64,000 nucleotides of DNA from Rhodoferax bucti (GCF_005876985.1 NZ_VAHD01000001.1:868001-932000); one strand, 5' to 3'. Counted from the stretch's first letter, positions 43,994 to 54,352 are shown. A program made the numbers and translations. The notes: a model not told the origin generated them from the letters alone.

Positions 43994-45256
43994 TTAGCTG
44001 ACCACCCCAGCCCGCTCCAGCATCGCATGCAACAACACATTGCACCCGGCGGTGATGTGCTCCGGCTTCGCATCCTCAATCTCGTTGTGGCTGATGCCGT
44101 CTTTGCAGGGGATGAAGATCATGCCGCTGGGGGCCAGCTTGGCCATGTAGACAGCGTCGTGGCCGGCGCCTGAGACTGCGGGCATGTTGCTGTAGCCCAG
44201 CTTCTTGGCGGCGCGGCCCACGGCGTCCACGCAGTTCTCGTGGAACTGGATGGCGTTGTAGCTGGACACCATTTCGATCTTCACATCCACGCCGTGCTCT
44301 TGGCCCACCTTGGCGGCAAAGGCTTTCACCTCGTCGGCCATCTGGTCCACCAGCGCGTCGGTGCTGTTGCGCAGGTCGATGCTGAACTTCACCCGGCCAG
44401 GGATGACGTTGCGGCTGTTGGGGAACACCTGCACCATGCCCACGGTGCCGCGGCCATGCGGCGGGTGGCGATGGGCGGCGGCCACCACGTCTTGCATGAT
44501 GCGCGTGGCGGCCAAGAGCGAATCCTTGCGCAGCGCCATCGGCGTGGGGCCGGCGTGGGCTTCCATGCCGGTGACGGTGCAGTCAAACCAGCGAATGCCC
44601 AGCACGCCGCTGACCACGCCAATGGTCACGTCGTTGTCTTCCAGCACCGGGCCTTGTTCGATGTGCGTCTCAAAGTACGCGCCGATCGGGTGGTCGCCGG
44701 GTTCTTGGTCACCGATGTAGCCAATGCGCTCCAGCTCACCCTTCACGCTCTTGCCTTCGGTGTCTGTGGCGGCATACGCATGCTCCAGCGTGAAGGCCTT
44801 GGCAAACACGCCCGAGCCCATCATCACCGGTACAAAGCGGCTGCCTTCTTCGTTGGTCCAGAAGGCCACTTCGATCGGCGCTTCGGTTTCTATGCCCAGG
44901 TCGTTCAGGGTGCGCACCACCTCAATGCCCGCCAGCACACCATAGTTGCCATCGAACTTACCGCCGGTGGGCTGGGTGTCGATGTGGCTGCCGGTCATGA
45001 TGGGCGGTAGGCTGTTGTTGCGTCCCGGGCGGCGCATGAAGCCGTTACCAATCTTGTCGATGGTGACGGTCATACCCGCCTCACGGGCCCAGCGGGTCAC
45101 CAAGTCGCGGCCTTGCTTGTCGAGGTCCGTCAGCGTCAGGCGGCATACGCCGCCTTTGGGCGTGGCGCCAATCTGCGCCAGCTCCATCAGCGAGCCCCAG
45201 AGGCGCTCGCCGTTGATGCGGATCTTGTCGATGTCGAGTGCGGTGGCGGTTGTCAT
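43994..45256 (-). CDS. Zn-dependent amidohydrolase (N-carbamoyl-beta-alanine / ureidopropionase type)
   Basis: 420-aa M20-family hydrolase (AllC/HyuC/PydC-like), expected to hydrolyse N-carbamoyl-beta-alanine to beta-alanine, CO2 and NH3 as the last step of reductive uracil degradation. Metal ligands: 'GSHIDTQPTGGKFDGNYG' (H, D), 'TNEEGSRFVP' (EE), 'ETHIEQGPVLED' (H) and 'ISHNEIED' (H). 'GMEAHAGPTPM' is the dimerisation-domain motif. Start MTTATALDIDKI with AAGGAA Shine-Dalgarno. Last gene of the pyrimidine operon; a large hairpin separates it from dihydropyrimidinase. Confidence 0.88.
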   Translation of the reverse strand: MTTATALDIDKIRINGERLWGSLMELAQIGATPKGGVCRLTLTDLDKQGRDLVTRWAREAGMTVTIDKIGNGFMRRPGRNNSLPPIMTGSHIDTQPTGGKFDGNYGVLAGIEVVRTLNDLGIETEAPIEVAFWTNEEGSRFVPVMMGSGVFAKAFTLEHAYAATDTEGKSVKGELERIGYIGDQEPGDHPIGAYFETHIEQGPVLEDNDVTIGVVSGVLGIRWFDCTVTGMEAHAGPTPMALRKDSLLAATRIMQDVVAAAHRHPPHGRGTVGMVQVFPNSRNVIPGRVKFSIDLRNSTDALVDQMADEVKAFAAKVGQEHGVDVKIEMVSSYNAIQFHENCVDAVGRAAKKLGYSNMPAVSGAGHDAVYMAKLAPSGMIFIPCKDGISHNEIEDAKPEHITAGCNVLLHAMLERAGVVS

Positions 45257-45292
45257 GTCGAATTCCTTCCTAAACAAATAACGCTACGTGTC

Positions 45293-45367
45293 GCTGGAGT
45301 GCGTATAGCCGGGCGGCGATTTCTGCGCGTTTGGCAGCATGAGCCGCTCGGCTATACGCACTCCAGC
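45293..45367. repeat. Large inverted repeat (25-bp stem) inside pyrimidine operon
   Basis: Arms 45293-45317 and 45343-45367 are complementary over 25 positions with a single G.T mismatch; the outer 19 bp (GCTGGAGTGCGTATAGCCG) are perfect. Loop of 25 bases. It lies between dihydropyrimidinase and the amidohydrolase, with no T-run, so it is more likely an mRNA processing/stability element or attenuator than a simple terminator. Confidence 0.9.
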
Positions 45368-45378
45368 AGGCCAGCCTC

Positions 45379-46882
<1,504 letters not shown>

Positions 46883-46910
46883 TGCCTAAGTACCAGCCTT
46901 GCAAGTCCGT

Positions 46911-48218
46911 TCAGGCAGTTGCCCGCATGGGGTTGTTGGGGTGGGTGGTCCAGTCGGCGTGCTCGGCGCTCACGGTCTTGCCGGTGCGCAGGTCTACTTC
47001 ACCGGGTGCCAGGTCGCGCAGGGTGATGGTGTCCGGCACGGGGCACACGGTCACGCACAGGTTGCAGCCCACGCACTCGTCCTCTTTCACCTCGAAGTGG
47101 CGCTTGCCGTCTTTCTCCAAGGTGATGGCCTGGTGGCTGGTGTCTTCGCAGGCGATGTGGCAGCGCCCGCACTGGATGCAGCTGTCCTGGTTGATGACGG
47201 CTTTGCTGATGTGGTTCAGGTTGAGGTAGCGCCAGTCGCTCACCGTGGGCACGGCCTTGCCCACAATCTCGCTCACGCTTTTGAAGCCCATCTCGTCCAT
47301 GTAGTTCGAGAGGCCGCTTTCCATCTCCTGCACGATCTTGAAGCCGTAGACCATGGCGGCGGTACACACCTGCACCGTACCGCTGCCTAAAGCGATGAAG
47401 TCCAGCGCATCGCGCCAGTTGCCAATACCGCCAATGCCGCTGATGGGCAGGCCGGCGGTGAGCGGGTCGCGGGCAATCTCGGCCACCATGTTCAGGGCAA
47501 TCGGCTTCACGGCCGGGCCGCAATAGCCACCGTGGCTGCCCTTGCCGCCGGTGGAGGGCGACATGGTGAGCGTGTAGGGGTCCACGCCCATGATGGAGTT
47601 GATGGTGTTGATCAGGCTCACCGCATCAGCCCCACCGCGCTTGGCCGCCTGCGCGGGCTTGCGGATGTCGGTGATGTTGGGGGTGAGCTTCACGATGACC
47701 GGCAGCTTGCTGTACTGCTTGCACCACTCGGTGACCATCTGGATGTACTCGGGCACCTGGCCTACGGCGGCGCCCATGCCGCGTTCGCTCATGCCGTGGG
47801 GGCAGCCGAAGTTGAGCTCAATGGCATCGGCGCCGGTGTCTTCCACGCGGGGGAGGATGGCTTTCCAGCTCTTTTCTTCGCAGGGCACCATGAGCGAGAC
47901 GATCATGGCGCGGTCCTGCCAGTTGCGCTTGACCTCGGTGATTTCGCGCAGGTTGAGCTCCAGGTCGCGGTCGGTGATCAACTCGATGTTGTTGAAGCCG
48001 TTCAGCCGGCGGTCGGCGGACAGCAACGCGCCGTAGCGGGGGCCATTCACGTTGACAACCGGTGGGCCGGCTTCGCCCAAGGTCTTCCAGACCACGCCGC
48101 CCCAGCCGGCCTCAAAGGCGCGGTTGACGTTGTAGGCCTTGTCGGTCGGCGGAGCCGAGGCGAGCCAGAAGGGATTGGGGCTTTTGACGCCGCAGAAGGT
48201 GGTTTCCAGATTGGCCAT
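46911..48218 (-). CDS. preA: NAD-dependent dihydropyrimidine dehydrogenase subunit PreA
   Basis: 435-aa subunit that reduces uracil/thymine. FMN-binding TIM-barrel of the dihydroorotate dehydrogenase type (~5-320: 'VKSPNPFWLASAPPTDKAYN', 'NFGCPHGMSERGMGAAVGQ', 'GGIGNWRDALDFI') followed by two 4Fe-4S motifs: 'CIQCGRCHIACEDTSHQ' and 'CVGCNLCVTVCPVPDT' (~340-395). Works with PreT, encoded 27 bp upstream. Confidence 0.95.
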   Translation of the reverse strand: MANLETTFCGVKSPNPFWLASAPPTDKAYNVNRAFEAGWGGVVWKTLGEAGPPVVNVNGPRYGALLSADRRLNGFNNIELITDRDLELNLREITEVKRNWQDRAMIVSLMVPCEEKSWKAILPRVEDTGADAIELNFGCPHGMSERGMGAAVGQVPEYIQMVTEWCKQYSKLPVIVKLTPNITDIRKPAQAAKRGGADAVSLINTINSIMGVDPYTLTMSPSTGGKGSHGGYCGPAVKPIALNMVAEIARDPLTAGLPISGIGGIGNWRDALDFIALGSGTVQVCTAAMVYGFKIVQEMESGLSNYMDEMGFKSVSEIVGKAVPTVSDWRYLNLNHISKAVINQDSCIQCGRCHIACEDTSHQAITLEKDGKRHFEVKEDECVGCNLCVTVCPVPDTITLRDLAPGEVDLRTGKTVSAEHADWTTHPNNPMRATA

Positions 48219-48245
48219 GGTGTTTCTCCGAAAGTCGATGGCCGC

Positions 48246-49607
48246 TCAGGCCGAAAGGGTTGCGTGAATGGCCAGTGCGGCTTGCTTGCCGTGCTCCACG
48301 GCTTCCACGGTCAGGTCCAGGCCGCCGGCACGGCAGTCGCCGCCGGCCCATACACCGGGCAGGTTGGTGGCGCCTGCGGCATCGGTAGCAATCTTGCCGT
48401 CGCGCAGGGTGAGGCCGGCCTCGGCCAACACCGGGTTGCCCAGCTTCTGGCCGATGGCTTTGAGCACGGTGTCGGCCTCCCAGGTGATTTCGCGGCCGGT
48501 GGGGGCGAGCTTGCCGTTCACCAGGGCCTGCTCGGCAAAGCGCACGGCGCGCACCTGGCCGCTGTGGGCACCCTCGTGACCCAGGATTTCGACCGGCGCC
48601 AGCCACTGGTGCAGCACCACGCCGTTGGTTTGGGCCCATTCCTGCTCGTCTTTGGAGGCACTCATGGTGTCTGCACCCCGGCGGTACACCATGTGCACCA
48701 CCTTGGCCCCCAGCAGCTTGCTTTGTACGGCGGCGTCTACCGCGGTCATGCCGCCGCCAATCACGATCACCCGGCGGCCCACGGGCAGGGTGGCTTTGTC
48801 TTCCGTCTGGCGCAGGGTGGCAATGAAGTCGACCGCGTCTTGCACACCTTGCAGGGCTTCGCCGGGCACGCCCAGCGCCTGGGTGGTGGCCAAGCCCATG
48901 CCGAGGAAGACGGCATCAAAGTCCTTGCGCAAGGTGTTCAACTGCGCCACGGTGTCCAGCTTCCACTGGTTTTGAATGGTGATGCCGCCAATGTCCAGCA
49001 GCCAGGCGATTTCGCGCTGGGCAAAGTTGTCGGGCGTTTTGTAGCTGGCCAGGCCGTATTCGTTCAGGCCGCCGGCCTTGGGCTTGGCGTCGAACACCAC
49101 CACGTCGTGCCCGTGGCGTGCCAAGGTGTGGGCGCAGGCCAGGCCTGCGGGGCCGGCACCCACCACGGCCACTTTTTTGCCGGTGGCGGGGGCGCGGGTA
49201 AAGACTTGGGGCTTGGCGCTTTCCATCAGTGCGTCGACGGCGTGGCGCTGCAGGCGGCCGATGGCCACGGGCCGGTCTTCCTGGGTGTTGCGCACACAGA
49301 CGGCTTCGCACAAGTTTTCGGTGGGGCACACACGGGCGCACATGCCGCCCAAGGGGTTGCTCTCCAGAATGGTGTGGGCCGAGCCGCGCAGATTGCCGTC
49401 TGCAATGCGCTTGATGAAGGAGGGCACATCAATGCTGGTGGGGCAGGCCGTGGCGCAGGGCGCGTCATAGCAATAGAGGCAGCGCTCGGCTTCCAGCAGG
49501 GCCTGGGTGTGCGTAAAGCGCGGGGTGGCGTCGGCAAAGCGTTGGGCGTATTCCTCGCTGGCGAGGCGGCCTGCACGAACGTCGGGAGAGGTAGAGGGGG
49601 TGGACAC
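48246..49607 (-). CDS. preT: NAD-dependent dihydropyrimidine dehydrogenase subunit PreT
   Basis: 453-aa FAD/Fe-S subunit resembling glutamate synthase small subunit. N-terminal Fe-S motifs 'CLYCYDAPCATACPTSID' (~42-59) and 'CARVCPTENLCEAVCV' (~89-104), FAD-binding 'VAVVGAGPAGLACAHTLARH' (~144-163) and NAD-binding 'VIVIGGGMTAVDAAVQ' (~279-294). Starts with GTG at 49607, supported by a TAAGGAG Shine-Dalgarno. First gene of the pyrimidine operon. Confidence 0.94.
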   Translation of the reverse strand: MSTPSTSPDVRAGRLASEEYAQRFADATPRFTHTQALLEAERCLYCYDAPCATACPTSIDVPSFIKRIADGNLRGSAHTILESNPLGGMCARVCPTENLCEAVCVRNTQEDRPVAIGRLQRHAVDALMESAKPQVFTRAPATGKKVAVVGAGPAGLACAHTLARHGHDVVVFDAKPKAGGLNEYGLASYKTPDNFAQREIAWLLDIGGITIQNQWKLDTVAQLNTLRKDFDAVFLGMGLATTQALGVPGEALQGVQDAVDFIATLRQTEDKATLPVGRRVIVIGGGMTAVDAAVQSKLLGAKVVHMVYRRGADTMSASKDEQEWAQTNGVVLHQWLAPVEILGHEGAHSGQVRAVRFAEQALVNGKLAPTGREITWEADTVLKAIGQKLGNPVLAEAGLTLRDGKIATDAAGATNLPGVWAGGDCRAGGLDLTVEAVEHGKQAALAIHATLSA

Positions 49608-49627
49608 GCGGGCTACTCCTTAAAAAA

Positions 49628-49643
49628 CTGACCGTTTGGTCAA
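49628..49643. promoter_or_regulatory. RutR-like operator upstream of preT
   Basis: CTGACCGTTTGGTCAA fits the RutR consensus TTGACCAnnTGGTCAA at 12 of 14 fixed positions. It lies 21-36 bases upstream of the preT start, where repressor binding would block transcription. RutR is the uracil-responsive TetR-family regulator; no tetR gene is in the window. Confidence 0.65.
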
Positions 49644-49795
49644 GTCATGGATTGCATGCTAGCAATCGACGTGCCACGCTGTAACTAGGGGTTTGCACCA
49701 TAAAACAGCCCGTTGGTCGGGCAGATTGCACCGGTGTGGGGTGCGGGCCGTTGCCGGCTTGCACGCTTGCGGGGCATGGGTCGGGTGTCGCGCGC

Positions 49796-49813
49796 CTGTC
49801 ATGCCTTTGTCAC
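49796..49813 (+). promoter_or_regulatory. Pho-box-like site
   Basis: CTGTCATGCCTTTGTCAC resembles the PhoB box (CTGTCAT, 4 bp, CTGTCAT): the first half is exact, the second matches 5 of 7. It ends 43 bp before the phosphoesterase-like gene, a suitable position. Confidence 0.45.
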
Positions 49814-49856
49814 ACGGGGCGGAGACAGTGGCAGGCTGTCTTTATTGGAGTTCTCC

Positions 49857-50870
49857 ATGTCTCTTCGTCTTTTGTCCGCCCTGGCGCTTGCTGCCAGCCT
49901 GAGTGCCTGCGCCACTGCACCGGGCACGCCTGTGAACAGCTACAGCTTTGGCCTGTGGGGCGACATGCCTTACAAAAAGGCGGGCGACGACACCAAGCTG
50001 CCGGCCGTGCTGGCCAGCATCAATGCCGCTGATATCGCGTTTTCCATTTACGACGGCGACATCAAGGACGGCAGCTCCACTTGCTCCAACGAGATTTACA
50101 CCGACGCCCTCAAGATGTTTGGCGGCATGAAAAAGCCGGTGGTCTATGTGCCCGGCGACAACGAGTGGACCGACTGCCACCGCACCAACAACGGCGGCTT
50201 TGACGCGCTGGAGCGCCTGGCCCACTTGCGCAAAGTGATGTACCCCACGCTCAACAGCCTGGGCCAAACCACCTTGCCGCTGGAGCATCAGGGCAAGCTG
50301 GGCGAGAAGTATGTGGAGAACACCCGCTTCAGCATGGGCCCTGTGGTGTTTGCCGGCATCAACGTGCCCGGTAGCAATAACAACGTCATCATGAGCGCCA
50401 AGGAATGCACCGCCAAGAGCGCCCGCAACGCCGCGCAGTGCGATGCGGCCAATGCGGAGTATCTGGAGCGCGACGGCGCCAACATCCAGTGGGTAGAGTC
50501 CACCTTTGCCAAAGCCCGCGCCGACAAGGCCGAGGGCGTGGTGCTGGTGATCCAGGCCGACCCCGGATTCGACTGGCCCGAAACCGAAGAGGCGGATGAA
50601 AGCCAGCTGCCCCAGTTCAGTGGCTACCGCGCCTTCATGGCGGCGGTGGTGAAGCAGACCGAAAGCTTTAAAGGCCAAGTGCTGCTGGTGCATGGTGACA
50701 CGCACTTCTTCAAGGTGGACAAGCCGCTCTACAGCCCTGCCAAGTTGCTACCCAACCTCACGCGCCTGCAAACCTTCGGCAGCCCCAGCCTGCACTGGGT
50801 GAAGGTGGGGGTGGAGCCGGGCAGTGCTAACCTGTTCAACATTCAGCCGGTGATCGTGCGCCAGCCTTAA
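49857..50870 (+). CDS. Metallophosphoesterase-like lipoprotein
   Basis: 337-aa exported protein. Signal peptide with lipobox 'SLSAC' (Cys ~18-20). The calcineurin-like phosphoesterase pattern is partly visible: 'FGLWGDMPY' (D), 'FSIYDGDIKDGSS' (GD), 'VYVPGDNEWTDCH' (GDNE), and near the C-terminus 'LLVHGDTHFFKVD' (GDTHxF). Start ATG 49857 follows TTGGAG; the frame is open further upstream but only this start gives a signal peptide. A Pho-box-like site upstream suggests a role in phosphate acquisition. Transcribed alone. Confidence 0.75.
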   Translation: MSLRLLSALALAASLSACATAPGTPVNSYSFGLWGDMPYKKAGDDTKLPAVLASINAADIAFSIYDGDIKDGSSTCSNEIYTDALKMFGGMKKPVVYVPGDNEWTDCHRTNNGGFDALERLAHLRKVMYPTLNSLGQTTLPLEHQGKLGEKYVENTRFSMGPVVFAGINVPGSNNNVIMSAKECTAKSARNAAQCDAANAEYLERDGANIQWVESTFAKARADKAEGVVLVIQADPGFDWPETEEADESQLPQFSGYRAFMAAVVKQTESFKGQVLLVHGDTHFFKVDKPLYSPAKLLPNLTRLQTFGSPSLHWVKVGVEPGSANLFNIQPVIVRQP

Positions 50871-50900
50871 GCAAAACGCCTATTAAAAGACGTGCCCTGG

Positions 50901-50931
50901 AAGCCGCGGTGCAGCAATGCCCGCGGCTTTT
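50901..50931. terminator. Rho-independent terminator
   Basis: Stem AAGCCGCGG / CCGCGGCTT with loop TGCAGCAATGC, followed by TT and a T-rich run, between the phosphoesterase-like gene (plus) and the convergent lysR gene (minus). Confidence 0.75.
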
Positions 50932-50940
50932 GCTTGTGTC

Positions 50941-51849
50941 CTACAGCGTGTCAGACGTGCACACTGCCTGAAGCCATTCGCTGAATAGCTCCACCGCAGG
51001 GCCGGCCTCGGTGTTTTCCGGGAGCACCAGGTAGTAGTGCCGCTCACCGGGCAGCGGAGCAGGGTGCGCGAGCACCAGCTCACCCCGGGCCAGCTCTGCC
51101 TCTATCAACAGGCGTGGCACCAAGGCCACGCCCATTCCGCAGGCGGCAGCGGACGAAGCCATCGAAAACTGCTCATAGCGCGGCCCGGCAAAGGCGTTGG
51201 CTGCTTCAATGCCTTGCGCCGAAAACCAGCTTTGCCAGCTGTCGGGCCGGGTGCTTTGTTGCAGCAGGGGCAGCAAAGCCACGTCTGCCGCACTCAATGC
51301 CCTGCGCCCGCGCAGCAAGGCCGGGCTGCACACGGCAACCACCTGTTCTTGCAAAAGCGGGTAGCAGCGCGTGCCTGCCCAATGGCGGATTTGTAATTCG
51401 GTGCAGGCGAAGATGGCTGCGTCGAACGAGGTGTCGTTGAACAGAAACGGGCGGGTACGGGTTTCAATGTGCACAACCGTGTTGGCGTGTCGGGCGTGAA
51501 AGTCGGGCAAGCGCGGCAGGAGCCAACGCGCTGCAAAGGTGGGCACGCTGGCCAACTGCACCGCGCCACCATGCCCGCGGGTGGACATGAGGTCCAGGGT
51601 GTCTTGCTCCAGCCCGCGCAGCCAGGACGCGACTTGGGTGGCGTAGCGCGTGCCCGCACTCGTCAGCGCCACACCATGCCGCGTGCGGCGGAACAGCGCC
51701 ATGCCCACCAGCTCTTCGAGCGTGGTGATCTGCCGCGAAATGGCACTTTGGGTGAGCGACAGCTCCTGGGCCGCGCGGGTAAAACTTTCGTGGCGCGCCG
51801 CAGCCTCGAAACAGAGCAAGGCTTGGGTGGCGGGTATTTTTCGTCGCAT
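50941..51849 (-). CDS. LysR-family (GcvA-like) regulator of lysine catabolism
   Basis: 302-aa LysR-type regulator. HTH at ~5-62: 'ATQALLCFEAAARHESFTRA', 'LTQSAISRQITTLEELVG'. The effector domain contains 'LASVPTFAARWLLPRLPDFH', of GcvA type. It lies 8 bp downstream of davA on the same strand, so it is co-transcribed with davBA, and is a candidate regulator of davBA and of gcdH. Confidence 0.88.
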   Translation of the reverse strand: MRRKIPATQALLCFEAAARHESFTRAAQELSLTQSAISRQITTLEELVGMALFRRTRHGVALTSAGTRYATQVASWLRGLEQDTLDLMSTRGHGGAVQLASVPTFAARWLLPRLPDFHARHANTVVHIETRTRPFLFNDTSFDAAIFACTELQIRHWAGTRCYPLLQEQVVAVCSPALLRGRRALSAADVALLPLLQQSTRPDSWQSWFSAQGIEAANAFAGPRYEQFSMASSAAACGMGVALVPRLLIEAELARGELVLAHPAPLPGERHYYLVLPENTEAGPAVELFSEWLQAVCTSDTL

Positions 51850-51857
51850 GGGGCGGG

Positions 51858-52670
51858 TTAAGTCGGTGGGTTGTAGAGGGCCTTCAGGTCTCGAACGTGC
51901 TGCGCGGCGTTGCGGGCGGCAGTGAGCCGCTCATCGTTGAGAGTGGCAAACACCAGCGCTTCTTCGCGCCCGGCTTGTGCGAGGGTGGCGCCATCGGGCC
52001 CGGCCACCACGCTCAGGCCACCGTAGTGCAGTGCGCCCTCGGGGCCGGTGAAATTGGCATAGGCCACAAACAACTGGTTCTCATAAGCGCGCACCGGCAC
52101 CAGCGAGCGGGCCACGAAGTCGTACTCCTTCATGTTGGCTGTAGGCACCGCGATCAAGTCTGCACCTGCCAGCGCAAGTGCGCGGGTGGCTTCGGGAAAC
52201 TCCACGTCGTAGCAAATCAGCATGCCAATCTTCCAGCCATGGAAGTCGAAGGTCCGGGCGCTTTGCGCCTCGGCTGAAAACTGGCTGCGGTCGAGATCGC
52301 CGAACAAATAGGCCTTGCGGTAGTTCAGGCAGCGCCGGCCCGACGCATCGATCCATTGGGCTGCGTTGTACACGCGGCCGTCCGCGCCGCGCTCGGGGTA
52401 GCCGTACACCACCGCCACTTGGTGGCGTTGTGCAATGCCGGCCATGGCGTCGGCCCAGGCCCCGTCTGCCGCTTGGGCCAGGGCCTGCACGGCCGACGCA
52501 CCAATGGCGTAGCCGGTGATGAACATTTCAGGGCACACCAGGAGTTGTGCTCCTGCACTGGCGGCCTCGCGGGCTGCAGCTTCAAGCCGCTCCAGATTGC
52601 CCGGCACATCCAGCGGAGCGGGGGCACATTGCCACAGTGCCAGTTTCAGAGGTACACGCATGGCAGTCAT
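51858..52670 (-). CDS. davA: 5-aminopentanamidase (DavA-type carbon-nitrogen hydrolase)
   Basis: 270-aa nitrilase-superfamily amidase. Catalytic triad: Glu in 'LLVCPEMFITGYAIG' (~44), Lys in 'CLNYRKAYLFGDLDRSQF' and Cys in 'MLICYDVEFPE' (~149). 'VYGYPERGADGRVYN' also matches DavA. It hydrolyses 5-aminopentanamide to 5-aminovalerate in the lysine monooxygenase pathway. The ATG at 52670 overlaps the davB stop (ATGA); an in-frame ATG at 52661 is the alternative start. Confidence 0.9.
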   Translation of the reverse strand: MTAMRVPLKLALWQCAPAPLDVPGNLERLEAAAREAASAGAQLLVCPEMFITGYAIGASAVQALAQAADGAWADAMAGIAQRHQVAVVYGYPERGADGRVYNAAQWIDASGRRCLNYRKAYLFGDLDRSQFSAEAQSARTFDFHGWKIGMLICYDVEFPEATRALALAGADLIAVPTANMKEYDFVARSLVPVRAYENQLFVAYANFTGPEGALHYGGLSVVAGPDGATLAQAGREEALVFATLNDERLTAARNAAQHVRDLKALYNPPT

Positions 52671-54352
52671 TCGGGGAGCGCCATCGGGCCCAAGGTGTCA
52701 AACACATCACCGGGGCCGGGGTTGGCGGCATGGGTGTGACCGCCCAGATGTTGCACGATGCCCCACACTGCGTTCAGGGACGTTTGCACCGCGCCCTCCA
52801 CCCAAGCGGGTGTCCAAGACACGTCATCCCCCGCAATGAAAATGCCGCGTTGCTGCGGTGGAAGCTGGTCCTGCTTGAAGTGGGCGTACATGCGCTGGTT
52901 GTAGCGGTAGTGCCCGGGCAATGCGCCCTTGAAGGCTCCCAGAAAGTAGGGGTCAGCCTCCCAGGAAACGCAAATCGGATCGCCAATGATGTGGCTGGTA
53001 ATGTCCACTTTGGGGTAGATTTTCTTGAGGGCCTGCAGGGCCAGCTTGACGCGTTTCTCCGGGGTTTGCGGCAGCATCTTGAGGGCGTCGCCCATCCAGG
53101 CATAAGACAGACAAATCACCGCCGGTTTGTCCGGCCCGTTGTCAAACAGGTAGGTGCCGCGGGTCAGCCGGTCGGTGAGTGTCATGCTCATCACATCGCG
53201 GCCGGTCTCCGGGTCTTTGTCTTTCCAGAATGGCCGGTCCACCATGACAAAGGTCTTGCTGGATTGCATGTAGCGGGTGCGGTCCAGCGCCATCCACATC
53301 TTGTGGGAGAAAAGGGATTCTTCGACCGCAATCTGGGTGGTGAGCAGCCAGCTCTGGCAGGTGGTCAGCACCGCGTTGTAGTGGCGCGTATCGCCCCAGG
53401 TGTCCGTCACGGCAAGTCGGCTATCCGTTGCACGGGCAATGGCGGCCACCCCAGCACGGGTCGCGCCACTGTGCAGGCTTTGCAAGGTAGTGCCTGCCGG
53501 CCAGTGCACCAGTTGGGTGGGGGCATGGCGCCACAGGCCGTGAGGCACCTGGTCGGCCCCGCCTACGATGAGCTGCTGGTTGTCATCGCAGTTGGTCAGC
53601 ACCACCCGCAGGATTTCCAGCATGGAATTCGGAAAGTCCGAGTCCCAACCGCCGGTGCCAAAACCCACTTGACCAAAAATTTCCCGGTGCTGGAAGGACA
53701 GCTTGGCAAACGCTTTGGAGTTGGCGATGAAGTCGTAAAACGTGCGGTCATCCCAGAGCGGCACCAGCGCATTCCACATGCGCTTGAGCGCCGGCACATC
53801 CCGGTTGCGAATGGCGTTTTGCATGTCGCTGAAGCGAGCATCGTCTTCGAGTGCCTGGGCCCAGGCGTCCGCCACCTCTTTGAAGATCGGGGGCAGGTCT
53901 TGCAGGCTGCGCGCGTAGTGGGTGTTACCCTCCAGGTCGATGACTGTGCTGCCCGAAGCGGGCGTCAGGGGGTTGGGGAAGTCCCGGGTCTCCAGGCCCA
54001 GCAGGTGGACGTAGTGGTAGAACGCGGTGCCCGAGACCGGAAAGCGCATGCCGCCCAGTTCCGCCACCACATCCTGCGTACCTTCAAAGACTTGCGAGCG
54101 CAGCCGCCCGCCCATCTTGGACGCCTCATAAATCACCGGCTTGAGGCCCAGCTTCATCAGCTCGTAGGCGGCGACCATGCCGGCCATGCCGGCTCCGACG
54201 ATGGCCACCTCCTCGCCCAAGCGGTGTGCGGGTAGCTGGCCCAGCCCGTCGGGGTGGGCGATCCAGTCGTCAAACGCGAATGGGAAATCCGGGCCGAAGA
54301 TGGTGACCGGTTTGCGCACTTCAGGTGCTGTTGTCGTGATGGTGTCGCTCAT
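52667..54352 (-). CDS. davB: L-lysine 2-monooxygenase (DavB)
   Basis: 561-aa flavin amine oxidase-fold monooxygenase converting L-lysine to 5-aminopentanamide, CO2 and water. 'PVTIFGPDFPFAFDDWIAHP' (~15-34), FAD motif 'EEVAIVGAGMAGMVAAYELM' (~47-66), 'AELGGMRFPVSGTAFYHYVH', 'FGQVGFGTGGWDSDFPNSML', and C-terminal 'GIFIAGDDVSWTPAWVEGAV'. These match DavB more closely than tryptophan 2-monooxygenase. Start MSDTITTTAPEV with GGAGAG Shine-Dalgarno. Confidence 0.92.
   Translation of the reverse strand: MSDTITTTAPEVRKPVTIFGPDFPFAFDDWIAHPDGLGQLPAHRLGEEVAIVGAGMAGMVAAYELMKLGLKPVIYEASKMGGRLRSQVFEGTQDVVAELGGMRFPVSGTAFYHYVHLLGLETRDFPNPLTPASGSTVIDLEGNTHYARSLQDLPPIFKEVADAWAQALEDDARFSDMQNAIRNRDVPALKRMWNALVPLWDDRTFYDFIANSKAFAKLSFQHREIFGQVGFGTGGWDSDFPNSMLEILRVVLTNCDDNQQLIVGGADQVPHGLWRHAPTQLVHWPAGTTLQSLHSGATRAGVAAIARATDSRLAVTDTWGDTRHYNAVLTTCQSWLLTTQIAVEESLFSHKMWMALDRTRYMQSSKTFVMVDRPFWKDKDPETGRDVMSMTLTDRLTRGTYLFDNGPDKPAVICLSYAWMGDALKMLPQTPEKRVKLALQALKKIYPKVDITSHIIGDPICVSWEADPYFLGAFKGALPGHYRYNQRMYAHFKQDQLPPQQRGIFIAGDDVSWTPAWVEGAVQTSLNAVWGIVQHLGGHTHAANPGPGDVFDTLGPMALPE

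Noticed and set aside
47532..49631. 699-codon open frame on the plus strand
   Set aside because: Antisense of preA and preT; composition Gly/His/Val-rich with no family features.
52667..54352. First reading as tryptophan 2-monooxygenase (IaaM, auxin synthesis)
   Set aside because: The partner amidase is of the nitrilase superfamily (DavA-like), not an IaaH-type amidase, and gcdH is adjacent; lysine 2-monooxygenase fits better.
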